From: Paraflavitalea soli
GTDB lineage: Bacteria > Bacteroidota > Bacteroidia > Chitinophagales > Chitinophagaceae
Reading direction: 5' to 3'
Length of the DNA: 64,000 nucleotides
NCBI RefSeq assembly: GCF_003555545.1
Contig: NZ_CP032157.1
Location: forward strand, 6,204,546 to 6,268,545
Notes under the pieces: generated by a model
What the model saw: the letters and a program-made list of their open reading frames with translations, nothing else
Database searches by the model: none
What the model was told of the DNA's origin: nothing
Shown: positions 32,549 to 42,796 of the stretch, piece after piece
How the letters are laid out: every line of letters begins with the position of its first letter
Numbering within the stretch: the stretch's first letter is position 1
Position numbers and translations under genes: made by a program

Positions 32549-33529
32549 TTACACCGTTACATCCCGCGTATACTTATGCCGGTATTCTCCGGGCGACATG
32601 CCCACTACTTTTTTAAATACATCCCTGAAGGCTTTCACGTCCGTATATCCCGTTTCATACATCACCTCATTCACCGTTTTACTGCCTGCTTCCAATTGCT
32701 TCTTGGCCGCCTCTACCTTTACCCGTTGCATATATTCAAAAACAGAATTGGAAGTGGCCGTTTTAAACCGGCGTTCGAAATTCCTCCTGCCCAGCGATAC
32801 ATGTGTGGCCAACTCATCTACACTGATCTTTTGCTGGTAATTACTTTCTATGTATTCCTGTGCCTTCAATACACTTTCATCATTGTGGTGCTTGTATCCC
32901 TGGAATATGATGAACTGCGATTGACTCGTACGTCCGATATCCAGTGCAAATATTTTGGCGATCAGGATCGCAATATCCCTGTTCGCATATTTTTCAATAT
33001 AGTACAGGATGAGGTTGAGATACGAGTAGGCAGCCCCGCTGGTATAAATACCGCTCTCATCCGTCATGATCTTATCATCTACCACCACCACTTCGGGAAA
33101 CATTTCCCTGAACTCATTCACATGTATCCAATGCGTGGCACAACTCCGCCCCGATAACAATCCCGTTGCTCCCAGTAAAAAGGCTCCTGTGCAAAGGCTC
33201 ATCACCTCAGCCCCTCTGTTATACTGGTCCACGATCCAGGGGATCAGCTCCTTGTTCCTTTCCACACTTTTAAAAATATCCCCGTGCAGCGCCGGTATGA
33301 TCAACAGGTCTGTCTTGAAATCTTCAGTTATCAAAAAGTTGGGATGGATGCTGAAGAAGTTTTCTTTCATAAAGTGGCTCCGCTGCCTGCCCACCAATTG
33401 AAAATAGAACAGAGGCCCCTTTCCTGCTCTTACATAAGCTTTATTCACTTCCGAGAAGATGTGATGTACCCCCTCCACATTGCTCAGGCTAATATCTCCC
33501 TCAGGGATCAGAACAGAAATGTGTTTCAT
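32549..33529 (-). CDS. GlxA-family regulator (DJ-1/PfpI domain plus AraC HTH)
   Basis: A 326-aa transcription factor. Residues 1-190 form a DJ-1/PfpI-like class I glutamine amidotransferase fold with the nucleophile-elbow Cys113 in MSLCTGAFLL. Residues 225-326 are an AraC double HTH (DELATHVSLGRRNFERRFKTATSNSVFEYMQRVKVEAAK, NEVMYETGYTDVKAFRDVFKKVVGMSPGEYR). Such proteins (GlxA, ArgR-type, CdhR) sense metabolites through the N-terminal fold, often non-enzymatically. It is convergent with the helical protein at 31774, a possible target. Confidence 0.93.
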   Translation of the reverse strand: MKHISVLIPEGDISLSNVEGVHHIFSEVNKAYVRAGKGPLFYFQLVGRQRSHFMKENFFSIHPNFLITEDFKTDLLIIPALHGDIFKSVERNKELIPWIVDQYNRGAEVMSLCTGAFLLGATGLLSGRSCATHWIHVNEFREMFPEVVVVDDKIMTDESGIYTSGAAYSYLNLILYYIEKYANRDIAILIAKIFALDIGRTSQSQFIIFQGYKHHNDESVLKAQEYIESNYQQKISVDELATHVSLGRRNFERRFKTATSNSVFEYMQRVKVEAAKKQLEAGSKTVNEVMYETGYTDVKAFRDVFKKVVGMSPGEYRHKYTRDVTV

Positions 33530-33614
33530 CCTTTAAAAATAAGATTTCAGGAGTAGGCTCGCATCATCCTTCCGTCACAAAGTCGCTTTCAGCCCTTTTT
33601 TTGAATATATTAAA

Positions 33615-33622
33615 TAGATTTG
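33615..33622 (+). promoter_or_regulatory. -7 element TAGATTTG
   Basis: A perfect TAnnTTTG, 33 bases before the ATG of the DUF6377 regulator. Confidence 0.6.
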
Positions 33623-33655
33623 CTGCAATAGGGTAATGAAGTAAGCTTCACCATT

Positions 33656-35296
33656 ATGAAAAAACTGCTGTTCATTTTTATATTGCTGGCCGCCTGCGCA
33701 CAGGGGGCATGGGCCAACAACGATAGCTTATTAACCGAGCTCAGCAAAGCCATCCGGCAAACCGCCAGTTATGATGAGGCCCGGCTCAAAGAGATTGACC
33801 AGTTGAGACAATCCCTGCATGCACCCGGTCAGCCATTGGCCGTGCTCTTCGACCGGCATGAGAAAATTTATGAGGCTTATAAAATATTCAATTACGACTC
33901 TGCCTACGGATATGCCATCCGCCTGGTTAAAATAGCCAGGGAGATGAATAACGCCTCCTACAGGGTAGCTGCCCAAATAAAATTGAGCTTCATTCTCCTG
34001 TCCACCGGCTTGTACAAAGAAACCGGCGATTCCCTCGCCTCCCTGGCCAGCCAGCCCATACCCGATTCCCTGAAAGGAGAATATTACACCTTATGGGGGA
34101 GGTATTACTATGACCTCGCCGGCTATGCCAACGATCATTACCATTCCGTAGACTATGATATCAAAGGCAACAAATACCTCGACTCCGCCCTGGCTTTTTA
34201 CATCCCCGGCTCCTTCGAACACATTTATTACAGTGGACTGAAATATTTCAAGAAAGGAAACAAGAAAGAGGCCGCCACCTTTTTCGATCAGCTCATGGTT
34301 AAGCCCGACCTGGGCTATCACCAGCTGGCTCTCACTGCTTCCACCCTAAGCGCCATTTACCTGCAGAATGGCGATATCGACAAAGCCATCGACCTCCTGG
34401 TGCAAGCCACCGTGGCCGATATCAAAACATGCACCAAAGAGACCGTCGCCATCTTTCACCTGGCTGAACTTCTCTACAAAAAAGGCGATCTCAGGCATGC
34501 AGCCATGTGTATCGAAAGCGCCATCGCCAATGCCGAATTTTACGGCGCCCGTCAACGCAAGGTGCAGGCCAGTTCCATCCTGCCCCTGATAGAAAGTGAG
34601 CGCATCAACGGCATCGAAGCCCAGAAAAGCCTCCTGGCCAAATATGCCATCGTCGTCACCATCCTCGTGCTGGCCCTCGTAGTCCTTACCTGGATCATCC
34701 TGCGGCAGGTGAAAAAACTAAAACTTACCCAACAGGCCTTGACCGCCGCCAACGCCGCCCAGCACGTCATCAACCAGCAGCTGCAGGAATCCAATAGCCG
34801 TCTGGAAGAAGTAAATGAAAAACTCCAGGAAGCCAACAAGATCAAAGAAGAATACATTGGCTACTTCTTTAATATGGACTCCGAATTTTACAACAAACTC
34901 GATAAAATAAAGACCACCATCGAACAGAAGCTACAGGAGCGCAGATACGAAGACATCAAATTCTTCCTGAATAAAATAGACGCCCGCAAAGAAAAAGAAG
35001 AGCTACTCCTTAGTTTCGACAAGATCTTCCTCAAACTCTTTCCCAATTTTGTGCAGGAGGTCAACGCCCTCCTGCGCCAGGAAGAAAAAATCGGCCTTCG
35101 GGATGGCGAACTCCTCAATACCGATCTCCGCATCTTTGCCCTCATGCGGATGGGCGTGGCCGATCCCGAAAAGATCGCCCGCATCCTCGAATACTCCGTT
35201 AAGACCATCTATTCCTACAAATCCCGGATCAAGAACAAAGCCCTCATCCCCGGCGACGAATTCGAAGACCGGATCATGCAGATAAAGACATTATAA
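33656..35296 (+). CDS. DUF6377 membrane regulator of the sus-like locus
   Basis: A 546-aa protein: signal peptide (MKKLLFIFILLAACAQGAWA), a periplasmic TPR-like helical domain (about 25-325), one membrane helix (AIVVTILVLALVVLTWIIL, about 328-347), a coiled coil (350-400) and a cytoplasmic C-terminus. The last 60 residues (DLRIFALMRMGVADPEKIARILEYSVKTIYSYKSRIKNKA) resemble a LuxR-like HTH. This architecture is the DUF6377 type often encoded beside SusC/SusD pairs. It probably senses a periplasmic sugar and activates the downstream operon. Confidence 0.85.
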   Translation: MKKLLFIFILLAACAQGAWANNDSLLTELSKAIRQTASYDEARLKEIDQLRQSLHAPGQPLAVLFDRHEKIYEAYKIFNYDSAYGYAIRLVKIAREMNNASYRVAAQIKLSFILLSTGLYKETGDSLASLASQPIPDSLKGEYYTLWGRYYYDLAGYANDHYHSVDYDIKGNKYLDSALAFYIPGSFEHIYYSGLKYFKKGNKKEAATFFDQLMVKPDLGYHQLALTASTLSAIYLQNGDIDKAIDLLVQATVADIKTCTKETVAIFHLAELLYKKGDLRHAAMCIESAIANAEFYGARQRKVQASSILPLIESERINGIEAQKSLLAKYAIVVTILVLALVVLTWIILRQVKKLKLTQQALTAANAAQHVINQQLQESNSRLEEVNEKLQEANKIKEEYIGYFFNMDSEFYNKLDKIKTTIEQKLQERRYEDIKFFLNKIDARKEKEELLLSFDKIFLKLFPNFVQEVNALLRQEEKIGLRDGELLNTDLRIFALMRMGVADPEKIARILEYSVKTIYSYKSRIKNKALIPGDEFEDRIMQIKTL

Positions 35297-35337
35297 CCTG
35301 TCAGGCATCATATCATTCTGCCCCTTGGGGATAACCC

Positions 35338-35358
35338 ACTCGCCACTTACCACTTGCC
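35338..35358. repeat. three ACTYRCC heptamers
   Basis: ACTCGCC, ACTTACC, ACTTGCC in exact 7-bp phase, matching the units at 16989-17023. They lie in the 293-bp gap before the SusC gene, which otherwise shows nothing strong. Confidence 0.5.
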
Positions 35359-35589
35359 TCTGGTAGCCATTTCCCCTTCCCAAATCATTCTATATAAAAT
35401 AACTTTAATGCTTTGTAAGCCGCTGTCCCTCAATGCCTCCCTCCCTTCCAATCCCGTCATTTCCTGATTTTTATTTCCATTGCCCTTATAAAACTTGGTG
35501 TTGCTTTCCTCCCATTGTTCCTTTATCATCTCAATTGTCTCCTTGCTCATTTTAACTGATTGCTTAAACGCTCAATTCAACTTGTCATT

Positions 35590-38553
35590 ATGAATCTATC
35601 CAGCCTCCCCAAAATGCTATTGCTTCTTTGCATCGGCAGTTTGGCCCTGTTCCAGGCAAAAGCACAGCAACCCTCCGTACAGGTATCCGGCTCCGTAAAA
35701 AACGAAAAAGGAGAGCCCCTCCCTTCCGTCTCCATTAAAATTGCCGGCTCAGAAAAAGGGACCGTCACCGATCCTAAGGGCAATTTTACCCTCGCCGTAG
35801 CCGACAATGCCCTCCTGGTATTCTCCTACGTAGGGTACGATACCTTACAGGTAAAAGCCAGGGCCAACCTGGCCATCACCCTCACCCCCTCAGCCGGGGC
35901 CCTCAATGATGTAGTGGTCATCGGTTATGGTACCCAGCGCCGCAAAGAGCTCACCGGCTCCGTGGCTACCGTCACCGCCAAAGATTTTCAGCAGGGCAGC
36001 ATTACTACCCCCGAGCAACTGATTGCCGGCAAAGTGGCCGGTGTGTCCGTTACCTCCAACAGCGGTGCTCCCGGGGCAGGCAGTGTGATCCGCATTCGCG
36101 GCGGCGCCTCCCTCAATGCCAGCAACGATCCTCTCATCGTGATCGATGGCGTACCCCTTAGTGGCAACAATATATATGGTGCTTCCAATTCCCTTAGCCT
36201 CATCAATCCCAATGATATTGCCTCTTTTACCGTGCTGAAAGATGCCGCCGCCACCGCCATCTATGGGTCCCGGGCTTCCAATGGCGTCATCATCATCACC
36301 ACCAAAAAGGGCACCAGCGGGGCGCCCGTATTTAACTTCACCACACAGGTTTCTGCTGCCACCCGCGCTAAGAAGATGGACGTGCAATCCGCCGCCGCCT
36401 TCCGCAAATATGTAGACTCTCTGGGCGGAGGCACCTACGACAATGTCCATACCTATAAGTCTTTGCTCGGCACCGCCAATACCAACTGGCAGGATGAGAT
36501 ATTTCAAACAGCCATCAGTACCGACAACAACCTCAGCATGGCCGGTGCCTACAAAAACACGCCATACCGTGTGTCTGTAGGTTACCTCGACCAGCAGGGT
36601 CTGTTGAGGACCGATCACCTCCAGCGTTTTTCAGGAGGCATCGCCATCAGCCCACGTTTGTTGGATGATCACCTCAAAATAGACATCAACATCAAAGGCG
36701 CTTACAACAAAGCCCGCTTTGCCAATGGCGCCGCCATCAGTTCAGCCGTCTACTTCGATCCTACACAACCCGTTCACGCCACTTCTCCCTACGGCAACTA
36801 CTTTGAATGGGCTTCTGTAGATCCCGGTTCCGGCGCCATCACCTTAAATAAACTGGCCCCCCGCAATCCCGTGGCCCTGCTGGAGCTGTATAACAATACC
36901 AGCAACGTGTACCGGAGTTACGGCAACGTCCAGTTCGATTACAAATTCCATTTCCTGCCCGAGCTACATGCCAACCTCAACCTTGGTTATGATATAGCGA
37001 AAGGAGAAGGGCAAACAGATGTGCCCGCCTTTGCCGCCCAGAACTTCCTCGATGGCGGACAGCGCAACAAATACTCCAATAAGATCAACAATAAAGTAGG
37101 AGAGTTCTACCTCAACTACACCAAAGACCTGAAGCAGATCAAAAGCAATATCAATGCAACAGCAGGGTATGGCTATTACAATAATTTGTCCACCAACGAC
37201 AATTATCCTGCCCTGCGGGCCAACGGAGATACCATTCCCGGCACTAAACCATTGTTCCTACTCGACAAACCCGAGAATACCCTCATCTCTTATTATGGCC
37301 GTTTGATCTATACCTACAACAACAAGTACATCCTGGCAGCCTCCATTCGTACAGATGGCTCCTCCCGCTTTTCGCCCGACACACGCTGGGGTACCTTCCC
37401 TTCCGTGGCCCTCACCTGGCAAATGAGCAGAGAACCCTTCCTGCAAAATGTACAGGCCCTGTCCGATCTGAAACTGCGCCTGAGTTATGGCGTTACCGGC
37501 AACCAGGATGGTATTTATAACTATCCTTACCAGTCCATTTATTCTTTAAGTGGCAATGGCTCCCTGGTACAGTTTGGCAACGAGTGGTACAGCATGGGCA
37601 CTCCCGCCGCTTACGATGCCAGCATCAAATGGGAACAAACAGCCAGTTACAATGCAGGCATCGACTATGGCATTCTCAACAACCGCATCAACGGTAGTAT
37701 CGATGTCTACTTCAAGAAGACAAAAGACCTGCTCAATACCATACCCATTCCTGCAGGCTCCAATTTCAGCAGCACCATTTTGACCAATGTGGGTAATGTA
37801 GAGAATAAAGGAATAGAACTCGCTATCAATGCCACCGTGATCAAAAACAGCCGGTACAGTTGGGATGTGAGCTTCAATGCTGCTTACAATGAGAATGAGA
37901 TCACCAACCTCACCGCCACCAAAGATTCTACTTATCCCGGCACCTTAACCGGCAATGGCTTTATACAGATCAACTCCGTAGGATACCAGGCCAACGCCTT
38001 CTACGTGTATCACCAGCAATACCTGAAAGGCCGGCCCGTGGAAGGTGTTTATGCCGACCTCAACGACGATGGCATCATCAACCAAAAAGACCTGTACCGG
38101 TATAAATCCCCCTTCCCCAAATTCATACTGGGCTTTTCCAGCCAGTTTACCTATGGCAAATGGGCATTGAGTACCGTACTGCGTGCCAATATCGGCAACT
38201 ACATGTACAATGGTATTACTACCGGCGCCGTCAAATCAAATGTCCTGAATCCCCTGGGATACCTGGCCAACAGCCTCAATGATATTTACAATACCGGATT
38301 CACCAACGGTCAGAATCAGTCTGATTATTACATTCAGAATGCTTCCTTCCTCAAAATGGACAATCTGGGCCTGGCCTATAACCTGGGAAGAATTATGAAT
38401 GACAAAGTGGGCCTGCGCATCACCGCCAATTGTCAGAACGTATTCACCATCACCAAATACAAAGGCCTCGATCCCGAGATATATGGCGGTATAGACAATA
38501 CCATCTATCCGCGGCCACGCACTTTCGTACTCGGAGCCAGCCTTCAATTTTAG
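35590..38553 (+). CDS. SusC/RagA-type TonB-linked outer-membrane transporter
   Basis: A 987-aa outer-membrane receptor: signal peptide (LLLLCIGSLALFQAKAQ), carboxypeptidase-regulatory-like domain (about 30-105; SGSVKNEKGEPLPSVSIKI, GTVTDPKGNF), TonB plug (about 115-225; VVVIGYGTQRRKELTGSV, IRIRGGASLN, DAAATAIYGSRASNGVI) and a 22-strand barrel to the C-terminal FVLGASLQF. It imports oligosaccharides with SusD as lid. The ATG at 35590 is chosen because it directly starts the signal peptide; 35560 would add ten residues. First transport gene of the glucan locus. Confidence 0.94.
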   Translation: MNLSSLPKMLLLLCIGSLALFQAKAQQPSVQVSGSVKNEKGEPLPSVSIKIAGSEKGTVTDPKGNFTLAVADNALLVFSYVGYDTLQVKARANLAITLTPSAGALNDVVVIGYGTQRRKELTGSVATVTAKDFQQGSITTPEQLIAGKVAGVSVTSNSGAPGAGSVIRIRGGASLNASNDPLIVIDGVPLSGNNIYGASNSLSLINPNDIASFTVLKDAAATAIYGSRASNGVIIITTKKGTSGAPVFNFTTQVSAATRAKKMDVQSAAAFRKYVDSLGGGTYDNVHTYKSLLGTANTNWQDEIFQTAISTDNNLSMAGAYKNTPYRVSVGYLDQQGLLRTDHLQRFSGGIAISPRLLDDHLKIDINIKGAYNKARFANGAAISSAVYFDPTQPVHATSPYGNYFEWASVDPGSGAITLNKLAPRNPVALLELYNNTSNVYRSYGNVQFDYKFHFLPELHANLNLGYDIAKGEGQTDVPAFAAQNFLDGGQRNKYSNKINNKVGEFYLNYTKDLKQIKSNINATAGYGYYNNLSTNDNYPALRANGDTIPGTKPLFLLDKPENTLISYYGRLIYTYNNKYILAASIRTDGSSRFSPDTRWGTFPSVALTWQMSREPFLQNVQALSDLKLRLSYGVTGNQDGIYNYPYQSIYSLSGNGSLVQFGNEWYSMGTPAAYDASIKWEQTASYNAGIDYGILNNRINGSIDVYFKKTKDLLNTIPIPAGSNFSSTILTNVGNVENKGIELAINATVIKNSRYSWDVSFNAAYNENEITNLTATKDSTYPGTLTGNGFIQINSVGYQANAFYVYHQQYLKGRPVEGVYADLNDDGIINQKDLYRYKSPFPKFILGFSSQFTYGKWALSTVLRANIGNYMYNGITTGAVKSNVLNPLGYLANSLNDIYNTGFTNGQNQSDYYIQNASFLKMDNLGLAYNLGRIMNDKVGLRITANCQNVFTITKYKGLDPEIYGGIDNTIYPRPRTFVLGASLQF

Positions 38554-38574
38554 TGATCATTAAACATTGCGATT

Positions 38575-40170
38575 ATGAAAAAACATGTCAATCTATATAC
38601 CGCAGCACTGTTCATGGCAGTCAGCCTGCTCACAGCCTGCCACAAGGACCTCAACCTGCAGCCTTTAAATGCCAACACCTCCGAAAAACAATACAGCAAC
38701 TTCACCGGCTACAAGCAGGTGCTTGCCAAAGTATATGGTTCTTATTCCCTCGTGAGCAGCAGTGGCGTGGGCGTATCTGATGTAAACATTGCCGGTATCA
38801 GCGACGCCGGTACTACCGACTTCATTCGTGCCTGGTGGAACCTGCAGGAACTTACCACCGATGAAGCCCTCTGCGCCTGGAACGATCCACTCCTGCTCTC
38901 CTTTCACAACATCAACTGGACCTCCTCCAACGTGTTCATCAATGCCGCATATGCCAGAAGCCTTTACCAGATCACCGTGTGCAATGAATTCATTCGTGAG
39001 TCCACCGACGAGAAATTAACAGCAAGAGGATTCAAAGAAAATGAAGCCGCCGAAATACGTCACTTCCGTGCCGAAGCACGTTTCCTCAGGGCCTTTCAAT
39101 ACTGGGTATTGATGGACCTCTTTGGCAATCCTCCCTTCGTTACAGAAGCCGACCCTATTGGCAAATACATACCCAAACAGATCACCCGGGCCAATCTCTT
39201 CACCTATATAGAATCAGAGCTGAAGGCCATTGATCCCGATCTCGTGGCGCCTCGTCAAAACGAATATGCCCGCGCAGATAGGGGAGCAGCCTGGGCCCTC
39301 CTGGCCCGTCTCTACCTCAATGCAAAAGTGTATACAGGAACCGATCGTAACACAGAAGCCATTACCTGGGCGAGCAAAGTAATAGAAGCTGGCTACACCC
39401 TCAAGCCTGGCTACAAGACCCTCTTCATGAGCGACAATGACAAGAACAATCCCGAAGTCATTTTGCCCATCGCCTTTGATGCTACCAACTCACAGAATTA
39501 CGGAGGCACCACTTTCCTCACCTGTTCTGCTCATGGCACCAATCCTGCCGATAACCAGGCCCATGGCATTCCTGGAGGTGGCTGGCTCGGCAACCGCAGC
39601 ACTAAAAACCTGCCCACTGTTTTTGGCGACTACAGTGGCAATGCAGATAAGCGCGCCCTATTTGGTCCCGGCAACCTGGAGGTGAATGACGTCATCGTCT
39701 TCAATGATGGCCTGAGCGTGTATAAATTCAACAACATCACTTCCGGGGGAGCCATCCCTCCTTCTCCCAATGGTGTATTGTGCAGCATCGACTTTCCTTT
39801 ATTTCGCCTGGGAGAAATGTACCTTATCTACGCCGAAGCCGTACTGCGTGGCGGCAGCGGCGGCACTAACGCAAGGGCATTGGAATACTTCAACCTCCTG
39901 CGCACAAGAGCTTATGGAAATACAAGCGGAAATGTAGGCGCCATCACCGTAAATGATATTTTGAATGAACGCATGCGCGAATTGTATTGGGAAGGGTCCC
40001 GAAGGACCGACCTGATCCGCTATGGACAATTTACCGGCAACACCTACCTGTGGCCCTGGAAAGGAGGTGTGAAAAATGGTGCCGGCGTCGATGCACATTT
40101 TGCTTTATTCCCGATCCCCGCCGCCGAAACCATTGCCAACCCCAACCTGAAACAAAATACCGGATACTGA
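38575..40170 (+). CDS. SusD/RagB-type surface glycan-binding lipoprotein
   Basis: A 531-aa lipoprotein (lipobox LTAC, Cys 22). The SusD fold is shown by the N-terminal TPR-like helices (EIRHFRAEARFLRAFQYWVLMDLFGNPPFVTEADPIG), the RAAAWALLARLYLNA-like segment (GAAWALLARLYLN) and the C-terminal ILNERMRELYWEGSRRTDLIRYGQF and LFPIPAAETIANPNLKQNTGY. It caps the SusC barrel and binds the polysaccharide at the cell surface. It starts 21 bp after susC; a stem-loop separates it from the SusE gene. Confidence 0.94.
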   Translation: MKKHVNLYTAALFMAVSLLTACHKDLNLQPLNANTSEKQYSNFTGYKQVLAKVYGSYSLVSSSGVGVSDVNIAGISDAGTTDFIRAWWNLQELTTDEALCAWNDPLLLSFHNINWTSSNVFINAAYARSLYQITVCNEFIRESTDEKLTARGFKENEAAEIRHFRAEARFLRAFQYWVLMDLFGNPPFVTEADPIGKYIPKQITRANLFTYIESELKAIDPDLVAPRQNEYARADRGAAWALLARLYLNAKVYTGTDRNTEAITWASKVIEAGYTLKPGYKTLFMSDNDKNNPEVILPIAFDATNSQNYGGTTFLTCSAHGTNPADNQAHGIPGGGWLGNRSTKNLPTVFGDYSGNADKRALFGPGNLEVNDVIVFNDGLSVYKFNNITSGGAIPPSPNGVLCSIDFPLFRLGEMYLIYAEAVLRGGSGGTNARALEYFNLLRTRAYGNTSGNVGAITVNDILNERMRELYWEGSRRTDLIRYGQFTGNTYLWPWKGGVKNGAGVDAHFALFPIPAAETIANPNLKQNTGY

Positions 40171-40174
40171 GTAA

Positions 40175-40207
40175 AAGGTGGGTCGCCCTTCAAGGGCGGC
40201 TCACCTT
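40175..40207 (+). promoter_or_regulatory. intercistronic stem-loop between susD and susE
   Basis: AAGGTG (40175-40180) pairs with CACCTT (40202-40207) and CGCCCTT (40184-40190) with AAGGGCG (40192-40198). No T-tract follows, so it more likely protects or tunes the mRNA than ends it. Confidence 0.6.
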
Positions 40208-40256
40208 GGTCGAAGCCTGTCTTTCTTCCGGACTCATAATTCAAAAACACGATTGT

Positions 40257-41351
40257 ATGCGCACAATAACCAATTATATTCTCATCCTCGCAGCAGCCTT
40301 TTCCCTGTTCTCCTGCAAAAAAGATGGAGAGCAGTTCAACCTGCAGCCAGGTACCTTTACCACAAATGCCTTAAAGGCTTCTGCCACCACTGTGGTATTG
40401 ACACCCGCCAAAGAAAATGATACCGCTATCACCTTTCAGTGGTCTGTTGCTGCCTTTGGCAAACAAGCTGCCGTTAGCTATATCCTGCAATTAGCCACGC
40501 CTGCAGATACCGCCAACAACTGGGCTAAAGCAAAAACCTTCACCATCGATACCAAATCACTGAAGTATGCTTTTATAGTGAAAGACCTCAACAACCTCTT
40601 GAATGGAATGGGCCTTACACCCGGCATGGCCAACAGTATCGCCGTAAGGATCAAAGCCAGCGTAAACCAATACAACGGCGCCGAATCCACCGTACCTCCT
40701 GTGTATTCCAACACCCGCACACTGCAGATCACCTCCTACGGCCTTAGCTTGTATGTGCCCGGAGATTACCAGGGATGGAATCCCGGCGCTGCGCCACAAC
40801 TGGCGCCCGTAGCAGGCCGGGCCGGTCTCTATGAAGGATATGTAAATATTACAGGCAGCGGTGTACAATATTTCAAATACACCAATGCTCCTGATTGGAA
40901 CCACACCAATTATGGCGATGGTGGCAGTGGCACCTTCAATACTGATGGCGCAGCAGCTGGCTTATCCGTGCCAGGTCCCGGCTATTATTACTTAACCGCC
41001 AACCTCAACAACAATACCTGGACCGCCACTAAAACCACCTGGGGCATCTTAGGTGATGCCTCTCCCGGCGGATGGGATACCGACACCCAACTTAGTTACG
41101 ACCCCACCGCACAGGTATGGAAAGTAACCGCTATTATGAAACAGAATGGCTCCTTTAAGTTCAGGGCCAACAATGCCTGGGCCCTCGATTTTGGTATTGA
41201 TGCCGCTGGCAAGCTGCAATATGCCGATAACCCCTTCCTGGGTTATACCGCTGGCCTCAACAACCTGTCCGTTCCGGCAGATGGCAATTACACCATCACC
41301 CTCGACCTGCATACCGCCGGCAACTATACCTACATACTACATAAGAATTAA
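40257..41351 (+). CDS. SusE-type outer-membrane starch-binding lipoprotein
   Basis: A 364-aa lipoprotein (MRTITNYILILAAAFSLFSC; Cys 20). An N-terminal SusE domain (about 25-160: FNLQPGTFTTNALKASATTVVLTPAKENDTAITFQWS in pieces, an Ig-like fold) is followed by two starch-binding-like beta domains (about 165-260, LSLYVPGDYQGWNPGAAPQLAP; and 265-364, WGILGDASPGGWDTDTQLSYDP), each with exposed Trp residues. It helps hold alpha-glucan at the cell surface. The ATG at 40257 restores the lipoprotein signal; the longer open frame overlaps susD. It ends TAATG with the next gene. Confidence 0.92.
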   Translation: MRTITNYILILAAAFSLFSCKKDGEQFNLQPGTFTTNALKASATTVVLTPAKENDTAITFQWSVAAFGKQAAVSYILQLATPADTANNWAKAKTFTIDTKSLKYAFIVKDLNNLLNGMGLTPGMANSIAVRIKASVNQYNGAESTVPPVYSNTRTLQITSYGLSLYVPGDYQGWNPGAAPQLAPVAGRAGLYEGYVNITGSGVQYFKYTNAPDWNHTNYGDGGSGTFNTDGAAAGLSVPGPGYYYLTANLNNNTWTATKTTWGILGDASPGGWDTDTQLSYDPTAQVWKVTAIMKQNGSFKFRANNAWALDFGIDAAGKLQYADNPFLGYTAGLNNLSVPADGNYTITLDLHTAGNYTYILHKN

Positions 41352-42748
41352 TGAGATCAGATAACCCAATTATGAAAATGACTATGTTCACCATATTACT
41401 CTCCTGGCTGCTCATTGCCTGCAGCAAAAAAGAGGATGCACCTGTAGCACCACCCGTACCACCACCCGATGATACTCCCGTTCAATACGGAACACCCTTT
41501 GCCCAGGTGCCTGCTCCCGCAGATGCTGTTATTTACCAGGTCAACATGCGGGCCTTTAGCCAGCAGGGGAATTTCCAGGGCGTAATAGCCCGGCTCGATT
41601 CTATCAAAGCCCTCGGCGTGAATGTCCTCTACCTGATGCCCATTTACCCCATAGGCAGCGTCAAAGCCGTTAACTCGCCTTATTGTATCAAAGATTACGC
41701 CGCCGTCAATAGTGAGTTTGGCACCCTCGCCGATCTCCGTGCCCTCGTCGATGGCGCCCACAACAGAAACATGTGCGTAATACTCGATTGGGTGGCCAAC
41801 CATACCGCCTGGGACAATCCCTGGATCACCACCCATAAGGAATGGTACCTGCAGGATGGCGGTGGCAATGTAATAAGCCCACCCAATATGGGATGGAATG
41901 ATGTAGCCCAACTCAATTTTTCTAATGTCGCCATGCGCCTGGAAATGATCAAAGCCATGAAATCATGGGTATACACCGCCAACGTAGATGGATTCCGCTG
42001 CGACTATACCGATGGCCCGCCCCTCGACTTCTGGAAACAGACCATCGATACCCTCCGTAATATCAAAACCCACAAGCTGCTCCTGATGGCAGAAGGATCG
42101 CGCAATACCAATTATACCGTGGGCTTTGATTACAACTTTGGTTTCGGCTTCTTCGGCCAGCTCAAAGCCATCTATAACAACAACCGGTCGGCCCTCACCA
42201 TCGACAGCCTCAACCAGGCCGAATATATCAACGCTTCCAGTGGCCAGCAGATCATCCGGTACATTTCCAACCATGATGTGAATGGAGCAGAAGGTACCCC
42301 CCTCGAACTATTTGGCGGAGCAAGAGGTTCCATGGCTGCCTTCACCATCGCCACCTGCATGAAGAGTGTGCCCATGATCTACAACGGTCAGGAAGTAGGC
42401 ATGGCCGATAGGATACCCTTCCCCTTCACCAGCGTAAAGATCGACTGGACAAAGAACCCCGACATCACCGCAGAGCACAAGAGACTCATCGCTTTCAGGA
42501 ACAGCAGCCCAGCTACCCGGCGTGGCCAGTTGACCCCTTACAGCAATGCAGATGTATGTGCATTCACCAAAGAGCTCAGCGGTGAAAAAATATTGGTCAT
42601 AGTGAACCTTAGAAATACAACCATGAACTACAGCGTACCTGCGGCCATTGCGGGCAATTGGAAGAATGCTTTCGGCGGAACCAGTGTTAATATCACCGGC
42701 CAGCTATCCCTGCAGCCTTATGAATACAGGATATTGCAAAACCTATAA
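41351..42748 (+). CDS. GH13 alpha-amylase-family lipoprotein
   Basis: A 465-aa lipoprotein enzyme (lipobox LIAC, Cys 24; a second start at 41372 would also give a good signal). The GH13 barrel motifs are: region I DWVANH (146-151), region II GFRCDYT with nucleophile Asp218, region III LLMAEGS with acid/base Glu248, region IV ISNHD with Asp309. A C-terminal beta domain with SVPAAIAGNWKNAFGG follows. It cuts alpha-1,4-glucans at the cell surface, like SusG. The start overlaps the susE stop by one base (TAATG), so it is translationally coupled. Confidence 0.93.
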   Translation: MRSDNPIMKMTMFTILLSWLLIACSKKEDAPVAPPVPPPDDTPVQYGTPFAQVPAPADAVIYQVNMRAFSQQGNFQGVIARLDSIKALGVNVLYLMPIYPIGSVKAVNSPYCIKDYAAVNSEFGTLADLRALVDGAHNRNMCVILDWVANHTAWDNPWITTHKEWYLQDGGGNVISPPNMGWNDVAQLNFSNVAMRLEMIKAMKSWVYTANVDGFRCDYTDGPPLDFWKQTIDTLRNIKTHKLLLMAEGSRNTNYTVGFDYNFGFGFFGQLKAIYNNNRSALTIDSLNQAEYINASSGQQIIRYISNHDVNGAEGTPLELFGGARGSMAAFTIATCMKSVPMIYNGQEVGMADRIPFPFTSVKIDWTKNPDITAEHKRLIAFRNSSPATRRGQLTPYSNADVCAFTKELSGEKILVIVNLRNTTMNYSVPAAIAGNWKNAFGGTSVNITGQLSLQPYEYRILQNL

Positions 42749-42796
42749 CCGTAGGAGGCGACCATAGAAGATGCTCACGATTTAAACTTTACACAT

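Noticed and set aside
35347-35550. 67-codon minus-strand frame between the DUF6377 gene and susC
   Set aside because: It covers heptamer repeats and the susC upstream region, with no domain or promoter support.
39987-40256. N-terminal extension of the SusE gene to 39987
   Set aside because: It overlaps the susD coding region and would place the lipoprotein signal 90 residues inside the protein.
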